DNA of 64,000 bases, taken from NCBI RefSeq assembly GCF_030758955.1, contig NZ_CP132360.1, positions 610,587-674,586 of the forward strand, read 5' to 3'. This DNA comes from Agrococcus beijingensis (GTDB lineage: Bacteria > Actinomycetota > Actinomycetes > Actinomycetales > Microbacteriaceae). The notes below the pieces were generated by a model that was not told the origin of the DNA, did no database searches, and saw only the letters and a program-made list of their open reading frames with translations. Position numbers and translations under genes: made by a program. Below are positions 7,680 to 17,480 of the stretch, in pieces; within the stretch, counting starts at the first letter, position 1, and every line of letters begins with the position of its first letter.

Positions 7680-8688
7680 TGAACGACAGCTCCTTCTTGT
7701 TGCCCATGATGCCCTGTGGTCGGAAGACCACCAGGGCCATCAAGGCGAGGCCGATGATGACGAAGCGGATCTGGCCGGCCTGCGAGCCGGACATGTCGCC
7801 GAAGAGGCCCGCGCCGTGCAGCAGGTTGATGAGCCCGCCGGTGAACGACAGCAGCACCCAGAAGAGGATGGAGCCGAGCACGGGCCCGAGCACCGTGGCC
7901 GCGCCGCCCAGCAGCAGCGCCGTCCAGATGAAGAACGTCATCGTGGTGGCGAAGTTGTCGGGCTGCACGGCTCGGGGGAGCACGAACATGATGCCCGCGA
8001 CCGCGCCCATCACGCCGCCCAGCACGAGCGCCTGCATCTTGTAGCTGTAGACGTTCTTGCCGAGCGAGCGCACCGCATCCTCGTCCTCGCGGATGCCCTT
8101 CACGACGCGGCCCCACGGGCTGCGCATGAGCAGCCAGACGAGGATCAGCGCGATGATGACGAGCGACCAGGCGACGATGCGCACCCAGGTGTCGTAGGCG
8201 GTGGCGGTGAACGGGCCGAAGCCGTACGTGGTGCCGGTCAGCGGGTTCATGGCGTCGAAGTCGCCCTTGTAGTCCTGACCGCGCAGGCCCTGCGAGCCGC
8301 CGGTGATGGCGGTGAGATCCTGCGTGCGCACGGTGAAGCGGATGATCTCCGCCGCGGCGATCGTGACGATCGCCAGGTAGTCGCCGCGCAGGCGCAGGGT
8401 CGGGATGCCGAGGATCAGCGCGAAGATCACCGAGGCGAGCACCGCGACCAGCACGCCGGCCAGGAACGACAGCCAGACGGGCCAGCCGAGCGTCGCCGTC
8501 GGGTCGGCCATCATCGTGAAGATGGCGAACGCGTAGGCGCCGACGGCCATGAAGGCCGCCTGGCCGAAGTTCAGCAGGCCGGAGTAGCCGAAGTGGATGT
8601 TCAGGCCGATGGTCGCGAGCGCGAACGCCGCGGTGGTGGGCGAGAGGATCTCGCCCGCTGCCGAGTTCAGGATGGTGAGGAAGTCCAC
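7672..8688 (-). CDS. livM: LivM-type ABC transporter permease
   Basis: This 338-residue permease forms the membrane channel with LivH. It has eight to ten hydrophobic helices. Typical LivM motifs are NIHFGYSGLLNFGQAAFMAV near the N-terminus, LRLRGDYLAIVTIAAAEIIR, and the coupling-helix segment GRVVKGIREDEDAVRSLGKN that contacts the ATPase. The start is GTG at 8686-8688, two bases after the livH stop, with purine-rich AAGGAAAGGA upstream inside livH. The C-terminal VFRPQGIMGNKK repeats the ending of LivH, a common feature of the two paralogues. Confidence 0.95.
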   Translation of the reverse strand: MDFLTILNSAAGEILSPTTAAFALATIGLNIHFGYSGLLNFGQAAFMAVGAYAFAIFTMMADPTATLGWPVWLSFLAGVLVAVLASVIFALILGIPTLRLRGDYLAIVTIAAAEIIRFTVRTQDLTAITGGSQGLRGQDYKGDFDAMNPLTGTTYGFGPFTATAYDTWVRIVAWSLVIIALILVWLLMRSPWGRVVKGIREDEDAVRSLGKNVYSYKMQALVLGGVMGAVAGIMFVLPRAVQPDNFATTMTFFIWTALLLGGAATVLGPVLGSILFWVLLSFTGGLINLLHGAGLFGDMSGSQAGQIRFVIIGLALMALVVFRPQGIMGNKKELSFNV

Positions 8689-8689
8689 G

Positions 8690-10093
8690 TCAGCCGATCC
8701 TTTCCTTGCGACCGAGGATGCCCTGCGGTCGGAACAGCAGCACCAGGATGAGCGCGAGCAGCGCGACCGCGTAGCGGAGGTCGGGTGCGATGAAGAGCGT
8801 CGAGATCTCGGTCACGAGCCCGATGAGCAGGGCGCCGACGAGGGCGCCGAACGCGCTGCCCAGGCCGCCGAGCGTGACGGCCGCGAACAGCAGCAGCAGC
8901 ACGGTGAAGCCGACGTCCCACTTGATGTTGCCGCCGATGAAGTAGGTGTAGAGGATGCCGGCGCCACCGGTGAGGAGGCCCGCGAGCACCCAGACGATGC
9001 GGATCACCCGGTCGACGTCGATGCCGGAGGCGGCCGCGAGGCCCGCGTTGTCGCTGACGGCGCGGGTGGCCTTGCCGATGCGGGTGCGGGTGAGGAACAG
9101 GCCCACGCCCACGAGCACCACGATCGCTATCAGCATGCTGACCACGTTCGACGTCGTCATCAGCACCGGGCCCACCTGCACGACCGCGCCGCGGTCGATC
9201 GAGAGGCCCTCGGTGCCGCCGCCGATGAGGAACTGGAAGAAGTAGCGCAGCGCGATCGACAGGCCGATCGTCACGATCAGCACCTGCACCAGGCCCACCC
9301 GGCGCTTGCGCAGCGGCTTGAAGATCGCCCAGTCGTGGAACCAGCCGAACGCCGCTGACGCCACGAGGGTGATGATCACCGCCACCCAGGCGGGCCACTC
9401 GACCAGCGTCGTCGTCGCGTAGAAGACGATGCCGCCGAAGGTCAGCAGCTCGCCGTGCGCGAAGTTGTTGACGCCGGTGGTGCCGAAGATCAGCGTGATG
9501 CCGATCGCGCCGAGGGCGAGCAGCAGGCCGAAGTTGATGCCGGAGATGATGCGCGACAGCAGCTGCGAGCCGAAGTCGTTGGAGCGCGAGCCGGTGTCGC
9601 TGGTGCCGCCGGGCACCTCTTCGCCGCCGGGCGTCGGTGCGCCGCTGGCACCCGGATCCGGCGTGGTGCCGGGGGAGCCGCCGGTCGACGGGCCGAACGG
9701 GAACAGCACGCCCACCGCGGAGGAGGCGCCGATCTCGAACTCGCGGCTCTCGAAGCTCGCGTCGCGCAGCGTCACGCCGTCGGGGAGCGTCGAGGTGTCG
9801 ATCGACACCGTGTAGGTGCCGGGCTCGACGACGCCGATCAGCCACCGCCCGTCGGCGTCGCTGGCGACGGTCTCGTCGACGCCGTTGCCGCTCACGGTGA
9901 TCTCGACGCCCTCGAGCGGGGTCTGCCCGTCTCGGACGACGCCGTTGAAGTTGTAGGGCGTCGCCTGGGCGGTCTCCGGGAGCGGCGCAGCGGCGACGGC
10001 GCTCGCGCCACCTGCCACCATGCCTACGACGGCCAGGGCGACAGCGATCATGCGCCGCACCCCGCTCCGTTGCGGTCTGCTGGACGTCTTCAC
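8690..10093 (-). CDS. livH: LivH-type ABC permease with N-terminal signal peptide and exported beta-domain
   Basis: The start is the GTG at 10091-10093, directly after GGAGGAC; the ATG overlapping it is followed at once by TGA. The product has 467 residues. Residues 1-36 look like a signal peptide ending AVAAA. Residues about 47-133 form a carboxypeptidase-regulatory-like beta-sandwich, with DGQTPLEGVEITVSG and SDADGRWLIGVVEPGTYTV as the diagnostic segments. Residues 134-172 are a Gly/Pro/Ser linker. The rest is a normal LivH permease with GITLIFGTTGVNNFAHGELL and the coupling segment KATRAVSDNAGLAAASG. Standard LivH proteins have about 290 residues and no such domain. The extra domain should lie outside the membrane, near the docking face for the binding protein. 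First gene of the livHMGF operon. Confidence 0.92.
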   Translation of the reverse strand: MKTSSRPQRSGVRRMIAVALAVVGMVAGGASAVAAAPLPETAQATPYNFNGVVRDGQTPLEGVEITVSGNGVDETVASDADGRWLIGVVEPGTYTVSIDTSTLPDGVTLRDASFESREFEIGASSAVGVLFPFGPSTGGSPGTTPDPGASGAPTPGGEEVPGGTSDTGSRSNDFGSQLLSRIISGINFGLLLALGAIGITLIFGTTGVNNFAHGELLTFGGIVFYATTTLVEWPAWVAVIITLVASAAFGWFHDWAIFKPLRKRRVGLVQVLIVTIGLSIALRYFFQFLIGGGTEGLSIDRGAVVQVGPVLMTTSNVVSMLIAIVVLVGVGLFLTRTRIGKATRAVSDNAGLAAASGIDVDRVIRIVWVLAGLLTGGAGILYTYFIGGNIKWDVGFTVLLLLFAAVTLGGLGSAFGALVGALLIGLVTEISTLFIAPDLRYAVALLALILVLLFRPQGILGRKERIG

Positions 10094-10175
10094 ATGTCCT
10101 CCATGCTGTGGGGCTGGCGAGCGCACAGGGAATGCGGTTCGTGGGATGCCCGTTACATCGGTGGTGACAATGTAG

Positions 10176-11780
<1,605 letters not shown>

Positions 11781-11791
11781 GCCCAGCGACC

Positions 11792-11827
11792 CGAAGGCCG
11801 GACGTGCACCTGCACGCCCGGCCTTCG
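11792..11827 (+). terminator. guaB terminator
   Basis: A 10-bp stem CGAAGGCCGG/CCGGCCTTCG (11792-11801 with 11818-11827) encloses a second small GTGCA/TGCAC stem. It begins 12 nt after the guaB stop. Confidence 0.75.
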
Positions 11828-11863
11828 TCGTCTGCCCGCTCGCCTCTTCCGCCCGGGGTGCGA

Positions 11864-11928
11864 TCTCAACGTGCGAGGTGCGCCTTCGCCGCACACGGTG
11901 CGGCGAGGCAGCACCTCGCACGTTGAGA
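11864..11928. repeat. Long intergenic hairpin, 18-bp outer and 9-bp inner perfect stems
   Basis: Arms 11864-11881 and 11911-11928 are perfect complements of 18 bp. After a short imperfect step, 11886-11894 pairs perfectly with 11898-11906 around a 3-nt loop. The whole 65-nt palindrome lies between guaB and the DUF4097 gene, past the guaB terminator. It may be a dispersed palindromic element or a second terminator. Confidence 0.7.
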
Positions 11929-11949
11929 AGACTGTTGCGGTGCGCGCAG

Positions 11950-11983
11950 ACGCGATATATCGTGTGTTGCAAGACGCGATATA
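11950..11983. promoter_or_regulatory. Candidate PadR operator pair
   Basis: ACGCGATATA occurs at 11950-11959 and 11974-11983, 24 bp apart. The first copy extends to the palindrome CGATATATCG (11953-11962). The AT-rich core stands out in GC-rich DNA and lies just before the DUF4097-padR operon, so autoregulation by the encoded PadR protein is the simplest reading. Confidence 0.45.
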
Positions 11984-12012
11984 GCGCGATGGCAGCACGA
12001 AGGGGTCAGACC

Positions 12013-12879
12013 ATGGAGCAGCAGTTCGACAGCGGCGACACCAGGCCGCGCAGCGCATCCGGTGCGGCGGCATCGGGCGCCGACACCATCACCGAGCAGT
12101 GGACCATCCGCGACGGCGAGAGCCGCGTGATCGACATCGATGCCGTGCGGGCGCTCCGCGTCGGCATCGTCGGCGGCAGCGTCGACATCGTCGGGCACGA
12201 CGAGCCGGCCGCCCGCGTCGAGGTGCACCGCGTCGAGGGCCGCGACCTCACGGTCACGCTCGAGCAGGGGCGCCTCTCGATCTCGCACCCGAAGGTGAGC
12301 TGGGACGACGTGTGGGAGTCGGTGAAGGCCCTGGTCGGCGTGCGCGCCAAGGTCGAGCTGAGCATCCTCGTGCCTCGCGAGACGGTGCTGTCGCTGGGCC
12401 AGGTCAACGCATCCGCCCTGGTCAGCGGCCTCGGCGGCAAGGCCACGCTGAGCACCGTGTCGGGCGGCATGCAGGTCGAGGCGCACCACGGCGACCTCGA
12501 GCTCAACACCGTCTCGGGCGACCTCGAGGTGAGCGGCGGCGCCGGCCGGCTCGCCGTGCACGGCGTCTCCTCCGACATCACCGCCTCCGGCCGCTTCGAC
12601 GAGATCGGCATCGACACCGTCAGCGGCGAGGTGCTGCTCGACGTGCACGGCTCGCCGCGCAGCATCTCGGTCAACTCGGTCTCGGCCGATGTCACGACCC
12701 GGCTCGACGCCGGCCAGGCGGTGCGCGCCACCACCCGCACCGTCTCGGGCAAGGGCACGATCGTCGGCCGCTCGCTGCCGCGGCGCGGCGGCAGCGAGGC
12801 CGTCGACGGCACGAACGCCTTCAACCTGCAGGCCAACACCGTCTCGGGCGACGTGACCGTCGTGCGGAGGGACGCATGA
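12013..12879 (+). CDS. DUF4097-family beta-solenoid protein
   Basis: The ATG at 12013 is chosen because AGGGG lies 7 nt upstream; an in-frame ATG at 11989 has no such site. The 288-residue protein has a disordered N-terminus of about 25 residues. After it, short repeats centred on TVSG appear (LSTVSGGM, LNTVSGDLEVSG, IDTVSGEVLLD, ANTVSGDVTVV). Such repeats are the hallmark of the DUF4097 adhesin-like fold, a stack of beta strands. No signal peptide is seen. It overlaps the PadR gene by the 4-bp ATGA, so the two proteins are made together. DUF4097-PadR pairs are common in Actinobacteria, but the biochemical role is unknown. Confidence 0.85.
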   Translation: MEQQFDSGDTRPRSASGAAASGADTITEQWTIRDGESRVIDIDAVRALRVGIVGGSVDIVGHDEPAARVEVHRVEGRDLTVTLEQGRLSISHPKVSWDDVWESVKALVGVRAKVELSILVPRETVLSLGQVNASALVSGLGGKATLSTVSGGMQVEAHHGDLELNTVSGDLEVSGGAGRLAVHGVSSDITASGRFDEIGIDTVSGEVLLDVHGSPRSISVNSVSADVTTRLDAGQAVRATTRTVSGKGTIVGRSLPRRGGSEAVDGTNAFNLQANTVSGDVTVVRRDA

Positions 12880-13604
12880 CCCCCGTCTTCGGCCACGGGG
12901 CGCTGCGCCTCTACCTGCTGAGCCTGCTCGCCGAGGCGCCGCGCCACGGCTACGAGCTGATGCAGTCGCTCGAGCAGCGCTTCGGCGGCACGTACTCGCC
13001 CAGCGCCGGCACCATCTACCCGCGGCTGGCGAAGCTCGAGGAGGAGGGGCTGCTGACCAAGTCGGTCGACGGCCGCAAGACCACCTACACGATCACCGAC
13101 GCGGGTCGGGCCGAGCTGGCGGCGCGGGAGGGGGAGCTGCGCGACCTCGAGGGCGAGATCACCGATTCGGTGCGCCGCATGGCGTCCGACGTGCGCGCCG
13201 GCGTGAAGTCGGCGATGCAGGCGCTGCGCGCCGATCTGGCGGCGGCCGATCGCGGCGCCCGAAGCGCGCCGAGCGCACCGCGGGCTGACGACGGGTGGCG
13301 GGCCGAGGCATCCGACCCCCTGCTGTCGAACCCGTGGCCGGGGCCGCGGGAGCACCGCGAGGAGCCGATGCCGGAGCCGCACGCGGCGGCGCGGGCACAG
13401 GATGGGGCGGATGCGTCGCACCCGGCCGTGAAGATCGCGGCACGGCTCGCGGTCCACGACGTCGACCTGGCGCTGGGCGAGTTCCGCACGCAGCTGCGGT
13501 CGGCCGTGCGCGCGGGGCACGGCGACCGCATGACGAGCGAGAAGGCGAGCCTCGTGCGGCGCGAGCTGGAGGCGGCGCTGCTGCGCATCAAGAGCCAGCT
13601 CTGA
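12876..13604 (+). CDS. PadR-family transcriptional regulator
   Basis: The 242-residue protein starts at an ATG overlapping the DUF4097 stop. The N-terminal winged helix (residues about 5-80) carries the PadR signature segments HGYELMQSLEQRFGG and SAGTIYPRLAKLEEEGLL, followed by GRKTTYTITDAGR. A longer C-terminal region (about 85-242) is helical at both ends with a proline-rich, charged middle. It is longer than the four-helix dimerisation domain of classic PadR proteins. It probably binds the ACGCGATATA repeats before the operon. The ligand is unknown. Confidence 0.88.
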   Translation: MTPVFGHGALRLYLLSLLAEAPRHGYELMQSLEQRFGGTYSPSAGTIYPRLAKLEEEGLLTKSVDGRKTTYTITDAGRAELAAREGELRDLEGEITDSVRRMASDVRAGVKSAMQALRADLAAADRGARSAPSAPRADDGWRAEASDPLLSNPWPGPREHREEPMPEPHAAARAQDGADASHPAVKIAARLAVHDVDLALGEFRTQLRSAVRAGHGDRMTSEKASLVRRELEAALLRIKSQL

Positions 13605-13633
13605 GCCTGAGCCTCGTGCGGGGAGGCCCGGGA

Positions 13634-13639
13634 TAGGCT
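13634..13639 (+). promoter_or_regulatory. -10 box for leaderless guaB3 mRNA
   Basis: TAGGCT ends 6 nt before the GTG start of guaB3, so transcription should begin at the start codon. No Shine-Dalgarno site is present. Confidence 0.55.
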
Positions 13640-13645
13640 GAGGGC

Positions 13646-14770
13646 GTGACGGAGATCGAGATCGGCCGCAGCAAGCGCGCCCGCATGGGGTACGGGTTCG
13701 ACGACATCAGCATCGTCCCCTCCCGACGCACGCGCGACAGCGATCTGGTCTCGCTCGGCTGGCAGATCGACGCCTTCAAGTTCGAGATCCCGGTGATGGG
13801 CGCGCCGACCGACTCGGTGACGAGCCCGGCGACGGCGATCGCGCTCGGCAGGGCCGGCGGCGTCGGCGTGCTCAACCTCGAGGGCGTCTGGACGCGCTAC
13901 GACGACCCCGAGCCGCTGCTCGCCGAGATCGCGGGCCTCCCCGCCGACCTGGCGACCAGCCGCATGCGCGAGATCTACGCGGCGCCCATCAAGCCCGAGC
14001 TGATCCGCGACCGGCTGGCGCAGATCCGCGACGCGGGCGTGGTCGTCTCGGGCAGCCTGAGCCCGCAGGCCGTGCAGGAGCACTACGAGACGGTGCTCGC
14101 CGCGGGCGTCGACCTGATGGTGATCCGCGGCGCGACCGTGAGCGCCGAGCACGTCTCGGCCGAGGCCGGCTCGCCCCTCAACCTGAAGCGGTTCATCTAC
14201 GAGCTCGACGTGCCCGTCGTGGTCGGCGGCGTCGTGACCTACACGGCCGCGCTGCACCTCATGCGCACGGGCGCCGCAGGCGTGCTCGTCGGCTTCGGCG
14301 GCGGTGCCGCATCGACGAGCGAGAAGGTGCTCGGCGTCGCGGCCCCGATGGCGACCGCGGTGAGCGACGTCGCCGCCGCCCGGCGCGACTACCTCGACGA
14401 GTCGGGCGGCCGCTACGTGCACGTCATCGCCGACGGCTCGCTCGGCACGTCGGGCCAGGTCGTCAAGGCGCTCGCCTGCGGCGCCGACAGCGTGATGCTC
14501 GGCACCGCGCTCGCGCGCGCGACGGATGCTCCCGGTCGCGGCTGGCACTGGGGCCCGGAGGCGCACAACCAGAAGCTGCCGCGCGGCAACCGCGTGCAGG
14601 TCGCCCAGGTCGGGCCGCTCGACGTGGTGCTGAACGGCCCGTCGCCGACCGCCGACGGCACCGCCAACATCATGGGCGCGCTGCGCAAGGCGATGTCGAC
14701 CACCGGATACAAGGATCTCAAGGAGTTCCAGCGCATCGACGTCGTCGTGGAGGCGACGCCGCCGCGCTGA
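13646..14770 (+). CDS. guaB3: GuaB3-family IMP dehydrogenase-related protein
   Basis: This 374-residue (beta/alpha)8 protein belongs to the GuaB3 branch, recognised by the opening KRARMGYGFDDISIVPSRRTR and VMGAPTDSVTSP. It lacks the CBS insertion of GuaB. At the position of the GuaB catalytic loop it has VGFGGGAASTSEKVLG, with no cysteine, so ordinary IMP dehydrogenase chemistry is doubtful. The flap region GTSGQVVKALACGADSVMLG is conserved. Actinobacterial GuaB3 proteins are generally of unproven function. The GTG start has TAGGCT 6 nt upstream and appears leaderless. It lies between the PadR operon and glpD. Confidence 0.9.
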   Translation: MTEIEIGRSKRARMGYGFDDISIVPSRRTRDSDLVSLGWQIDAFKFEIPVMGAPTDSVTSPATAIALGRAGGVGVLNLEGVWTRYDDPEPLLAEIAGLPADLATSRMREIYAAPIKPELIRDRLAQIRDAGVVVSGSLSPQAVQEHYETVLAAGVDLMVIRGATVSAEHVSAEAGSPLNLKRFIYELDVPVVVGGVVTYTAALHLMRTGAAGVLVGFGGGAASTSEKVLGVAAPMATAVSDVAAARRDYLDESGGRYVHVIADGSLGTSGQVVKALACGADSVMLGTALARATDAPGRGWHWGPEAHNQKLPRGNRVQVAQVGPLDVVLNGPSPTADGTANIMGALRKAMSTTGYKDLKEFQRIDVVVEATPPR

Positions 14771-14771
14771 C

Positions 14772-14790
14772 CGGCCCGCGATCCGGGCCG
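14772..14790 (+). terminator. Short hairpin between guaB3 and glpD
   Basis: A 7-bp stem CGGCCCG/CGGGCCG with a 5-nt loop directly follows the guaB3 stop and ends about 19 nt before the glpD start. It is a weak terminator or attenuator at best. Confidence 0.4.
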
Positions 14791-14808
14791 CCTGATGAAG
14801 GAGGAGCC

Positions 14809-16596
14809 ATGTCGGAGACCACCAACAGCGTGAGCCGCTCGAGGAAGCTCGGCCCGGAGGAGCGCGCGGCCGCGCTGCGCTCGATGCGCGAGCGCGAGGT
14901 CGATGTCCTCGTGATCGGCGGCGGCATCGTCGGCACCGGCGCGGCGCTCGACGCCGTCACCCGCGGCCTGCGCGTCGGCCTCATCGAGGCGCGCGACTTC
15001 GCGTCGGGCACGTCGAGCCGGTCGTCGAAGCTGATCCACGGCGGCATCCGCTACCTGGAGCAGATGAACTTCGGGCTCGTGCGCGAGGCGCTCATCGAGC
15101 GCGGCCTGCTGCTGCAGCGCATCGCCCCGCACCTCGCCAAGCCGGTGCGGTTCCTCTACCCGCTCGACAAGCCGCTGGTCGAGCGCGCCTACATCGGCGC
15201 CGGCATGGCGCTCTACGACCTCTTCAGCTACACGGGCTTCATGAAGCCGGGCGTGCCGATCCACCGGCACCTGACGAAGAAGCAGGTGCTGAAGCAGATC
15301 CCGTCGCTCGACCCCGACGCGTTCGTCGGCGGCCTCACCTACTACGACGCGCAGGTCGACGACGCCCGCTACGTGGCGGAGCTCGCCCGCACCGCGTCGT
15401 TCTACGGCGCCCACGTCGCCAGCCGTGTGCGCGCGGAGGGCTTCCTGAAGGTCGGCGAGCGGGTGGTGGGCGTGCAGGCGCACGACTACGAGACCGGCGA
15501 GCAGTTCGAGATCCGGGCGAAGCAGGTCGTGAACGCCACCGGTGTCTGGACGGGCGAGACGCAGGCGATGGTCGGCGAGCGCGGCGAGTTCAAGGTGCGC
15601 GCGTCGAAGGGCGTGCACCTGGTGGTGCCGCGCGACCGCTTCCACTCCGAGATGGGCATGATCCTGCGCACCGAGAAGAGCGTGCTCTTCGTCATCCCGT
15701 GGGGCCGCCACTGGATCCTCGGCACGACCGACACCGACTGGAACCTCGACAAGGCCCACCCGGCCGCGACCGCCGCCGACATCGACTACATCCTCGACCA
15801 CGTCAACAAGGTGCTCGCGACGAAGCTCACGCGCGCCGACGTCGAGGGCGTCTACGCGGGCCTGCGGCCGCTGCTGGCCGCGGCCGGCGAGGGCAAGTCG
15901 ACCGCCAACCTGTCGCGCGAGCACTACGTCTCGCACACCGTGCCGGGACTCGTGCTCGTCGCCGGCGGCAAGTGGACCACCTACCGGGTGATGGCGAAGG
16001 ACGCGATCGACGAGGCCGTCAGCGCCATCGACGGCAAGGTGCCCGCCTCCTGCACCGAGCAGATCCCGCTGCTGGGCGCCACCGGCTACCGCGCCGCCTG
16101 GAACAAGCGGGCGAAGATCGCGCGCGCCTTCGGCCTGCACAAGGCCCGGGTCGAGCACCTGCTGAACCGCTACGGCGTGCTCACCGACGAGCTGCTCGAC
16201 ATGATCCGGCAGGATCCGTCGCTCGCCGAGCCGCTGCCGGGCGCCGACGACTACCTGGGCGCCGAGGTGCGCTACGCCTGCACCCACGAGGGCGCCCTGC
16301 ACCTCGACGACGTGCTCGCCCGCCGCACCCGCATCTCGATCGAGTCGTGGGATCGCGGCGTGGCGGCGGCTCCCGTCGCCGCCCGGATCATGGCGGATGC
16401 GCTGGGCTGGGACGACGAGCGCGTCGAGAAGGAGATCAACACCTACAACAAGCGCGTCGCCGCCGAGCTCGCGAGCCAGGAGCTGCCCGACGACGAATCG
16501 GCCGACCGGGCACGCACGGAGGCACCGGAGATCGTGCCGCTGAGCGCCCTGCCGACGGCTGACACCGTGCGCACGCGACCGGAGCCGGCCGCATAG
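14809..16596 (+). CDS. glpD: Aerobic glycerol-3-phosphate dehydrogenase
   Basis: The enzyme oxidises glycerol 3-phosphate to dihydroxyacetone phosphate at the membrane, passing electrons to quinone through FAD. The 595-residue protein has the dinucleotide-binding motif GGGIVGTG at residues 37-44 and SSRSSKLIHGGIRYLEQ, typical of GlpD. It also has WILGTTDTDW and GGKWTTYRVMAKDA. A C-terminal GlpD cap domain follows residue about 420. AAGGAGGAGCC precedes the ATG. No glpF or glpK lies next to it. The C-terminal 30 residues are low complexity. Confidence 0.95.
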   Translation: MSETTNSVSRSRKLGPEERAAALRSMREREVDVLVIGGGIVGTGAALDAVTRGLRVGLIEARDFASGTSSRSSKLIHGGIRYLEQMNFGLVREALIERGLLLQRIAPHLAKPVRFLYPLDKPLVERAYIGAGMALYDLFSYTGFMKPGVPIHRHLTKKQVLKQIPSLDPDAFVGGLTYYDAQVDDARYVAELARTASFYGAHVASRVRAEGFLKVGERVVGVQAHDYETGEQFEIRAKQVVNATGVWTGETQAMVGERGEFKVRASKGVHLVVPRDRFHSEMGMILRTEKSVLFVIPWGRHWILGTTDTDWNLDKAHPAATAADIDYILDHVNKVLATKLTRADVEGVYAGLRPLLAAAGEGKSTANLSREHYVSHTVPGLVLVAGGKWTTYRVMAKDAIDEAVSAIDGKVPASCTEQIPLLGATGYRAAWNKRAKIARAFGLHKARVEHLLNRYGVLTDELLDMIRQDPSLAEPLPGADDYLGAEVRYACTHEGALHLDDVLARRTRISIESWDRGVAAAPVAARIMADALGWDDERVEKEINTYNKRVAAELASQELPDDESADRARTEAPEIVPLSALPTADTVRTRPEPAA

Positions 16597-16621
16597 CGGG
16601 CCGGTAGACTGAGCGGTGCCC

Positions 16622-17470
16622 ATGACGAGCACCGCCCCCACCTTCAAGGATGTCGCCACCCGACCCCGGTGGATCGGCGTGCTCGCGCTCTGCATCCTGG
16701 TCGCGGGCGTCTTCGCGCTGCTCGGCCAGTGGCAGATCGAGCGGGCCGTCGAGCAGGGGCAGAGCGACCAGCGCGACACCGAGACCGCAGTGCCGCTCGA
16801 GTCGGTCGCCGAGCCGGTGTCGACGCTCACCACCGAGGCGGGCGGCCGCATGGTCTCGTTCACCGGCACGTGGGTGGCCGACGACTTCGACACCCTCGCG
16901 GGCCGCAAGCAGCACGACGCGGTCGGCACCTGGGTGATCGGCCGCGCGCTCGTCGAGCAGCCGGCGGGCGAGCCCGCCTCGCTGCCGGTGGCGATCGCGT
17001 GGTTCGCCGACGCGGGCGAGGCCGAGGCGCTGGTCGACGAGCTCAGGACGGCGGATGCGACCCAAGACCTGGTCGCGCGCCTGATGCCCACCGAGGCGCC
17101 CACCATGGGCGACCTCCGCGGCGACACCCGCGAGGCGATGAGCGTCGCGGCGCTCATCAACGAGTGGCAGGAGTGGAACGGCCTGGTCTACGGGTCGTAC
17201 GCGATCCTCGACGAGCCGTCGGCAGCCGCATCCGCTGCCCTCGACGGTGCCGGGGAGCCGATCGTGTCGGCCCCGCCCGAGGTCGACGCGCAGCTCAACG
17301 TGCTGAACATCTTCTACGCGATCGAATGGATCGCCTTCATGCTGTTCGCCTTCTACCTCTGGTACCGGCTCGTGAAGGACGCGCACGAGCGCGAGATCGA
17401 GGCCGTCGAGGACGCCCAGGCAGAGGCGGCAGCCGCTGCGGCCGGCAGCGGCGAATCGGTGCGCCGGTAG
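16622..17470 (+). CDS. SURF1-family cytochrome oxidase biogenesis protein
   Basis: The 282-residue protein has two membrane helices, one near the N-terminus (WIGVLALCILVAGVFALLG followed by QWQI) and one near the C-terminus (FYAIEWIAFMLFAFYLWYRL). This is the SURF1/Shy1 layout, and LLGQWQIERA matches the conserved GxWQ motif. The extracytoplasmic domain lies between. The family assists haem a insertion into cytochrome c oxidase. TAGACT at 16605-16610 suggests a leaderless transcript; GTG 16616 and ATG 16622 are both possible starts, and ATG is chosen. A short acidic coiled tail ends the protein. Confidence 0.85.
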   Translation: MTSTAPTFKDVATRPRWIGVLALCILVAGVFALLGQWQIERAVEQGQSDQRDTETAVPLESVAEPVSTLTTEAGGRMVSFTGTWVADDFDTLAGRKQHDAVGTWVIGRALVEQPAGEPASLPVAIAWFADAGEAEALVDELRTADATQDLVARLMPTEAPTMGDLRGDTREAMSVAALINEWQEWNGLVYGSYAILDEPSAAASAALDGAGEPIVSAPPEVDAQLNVLNIFYAIEWIAFMLFAFYLWYRLVKDAHEREIEAVEDAQAEAAAAAAGSGESVRR

Positions 17471-17473
17471 ACT
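17468..17473 (+). promoter_or_regulatory. -10 box for leaderless DUF3817 gene
   Basis: TAGACT ends 7 nt before the GTG at 17481. It overlaps the stop codon of the SURF1 gene, so the promoter is embedded in the end of the preceding gene. Confidence 0.5.
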
Positions 17474-17480
17474 GGTCTGC

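Noticed and set aside
10152..10168. Second GlnR box upstream of livH
   Set aside because: GTTAC and GTGAC are 7 bp apart rather than 6, and the second half-site is weak; noted only as a possibility.
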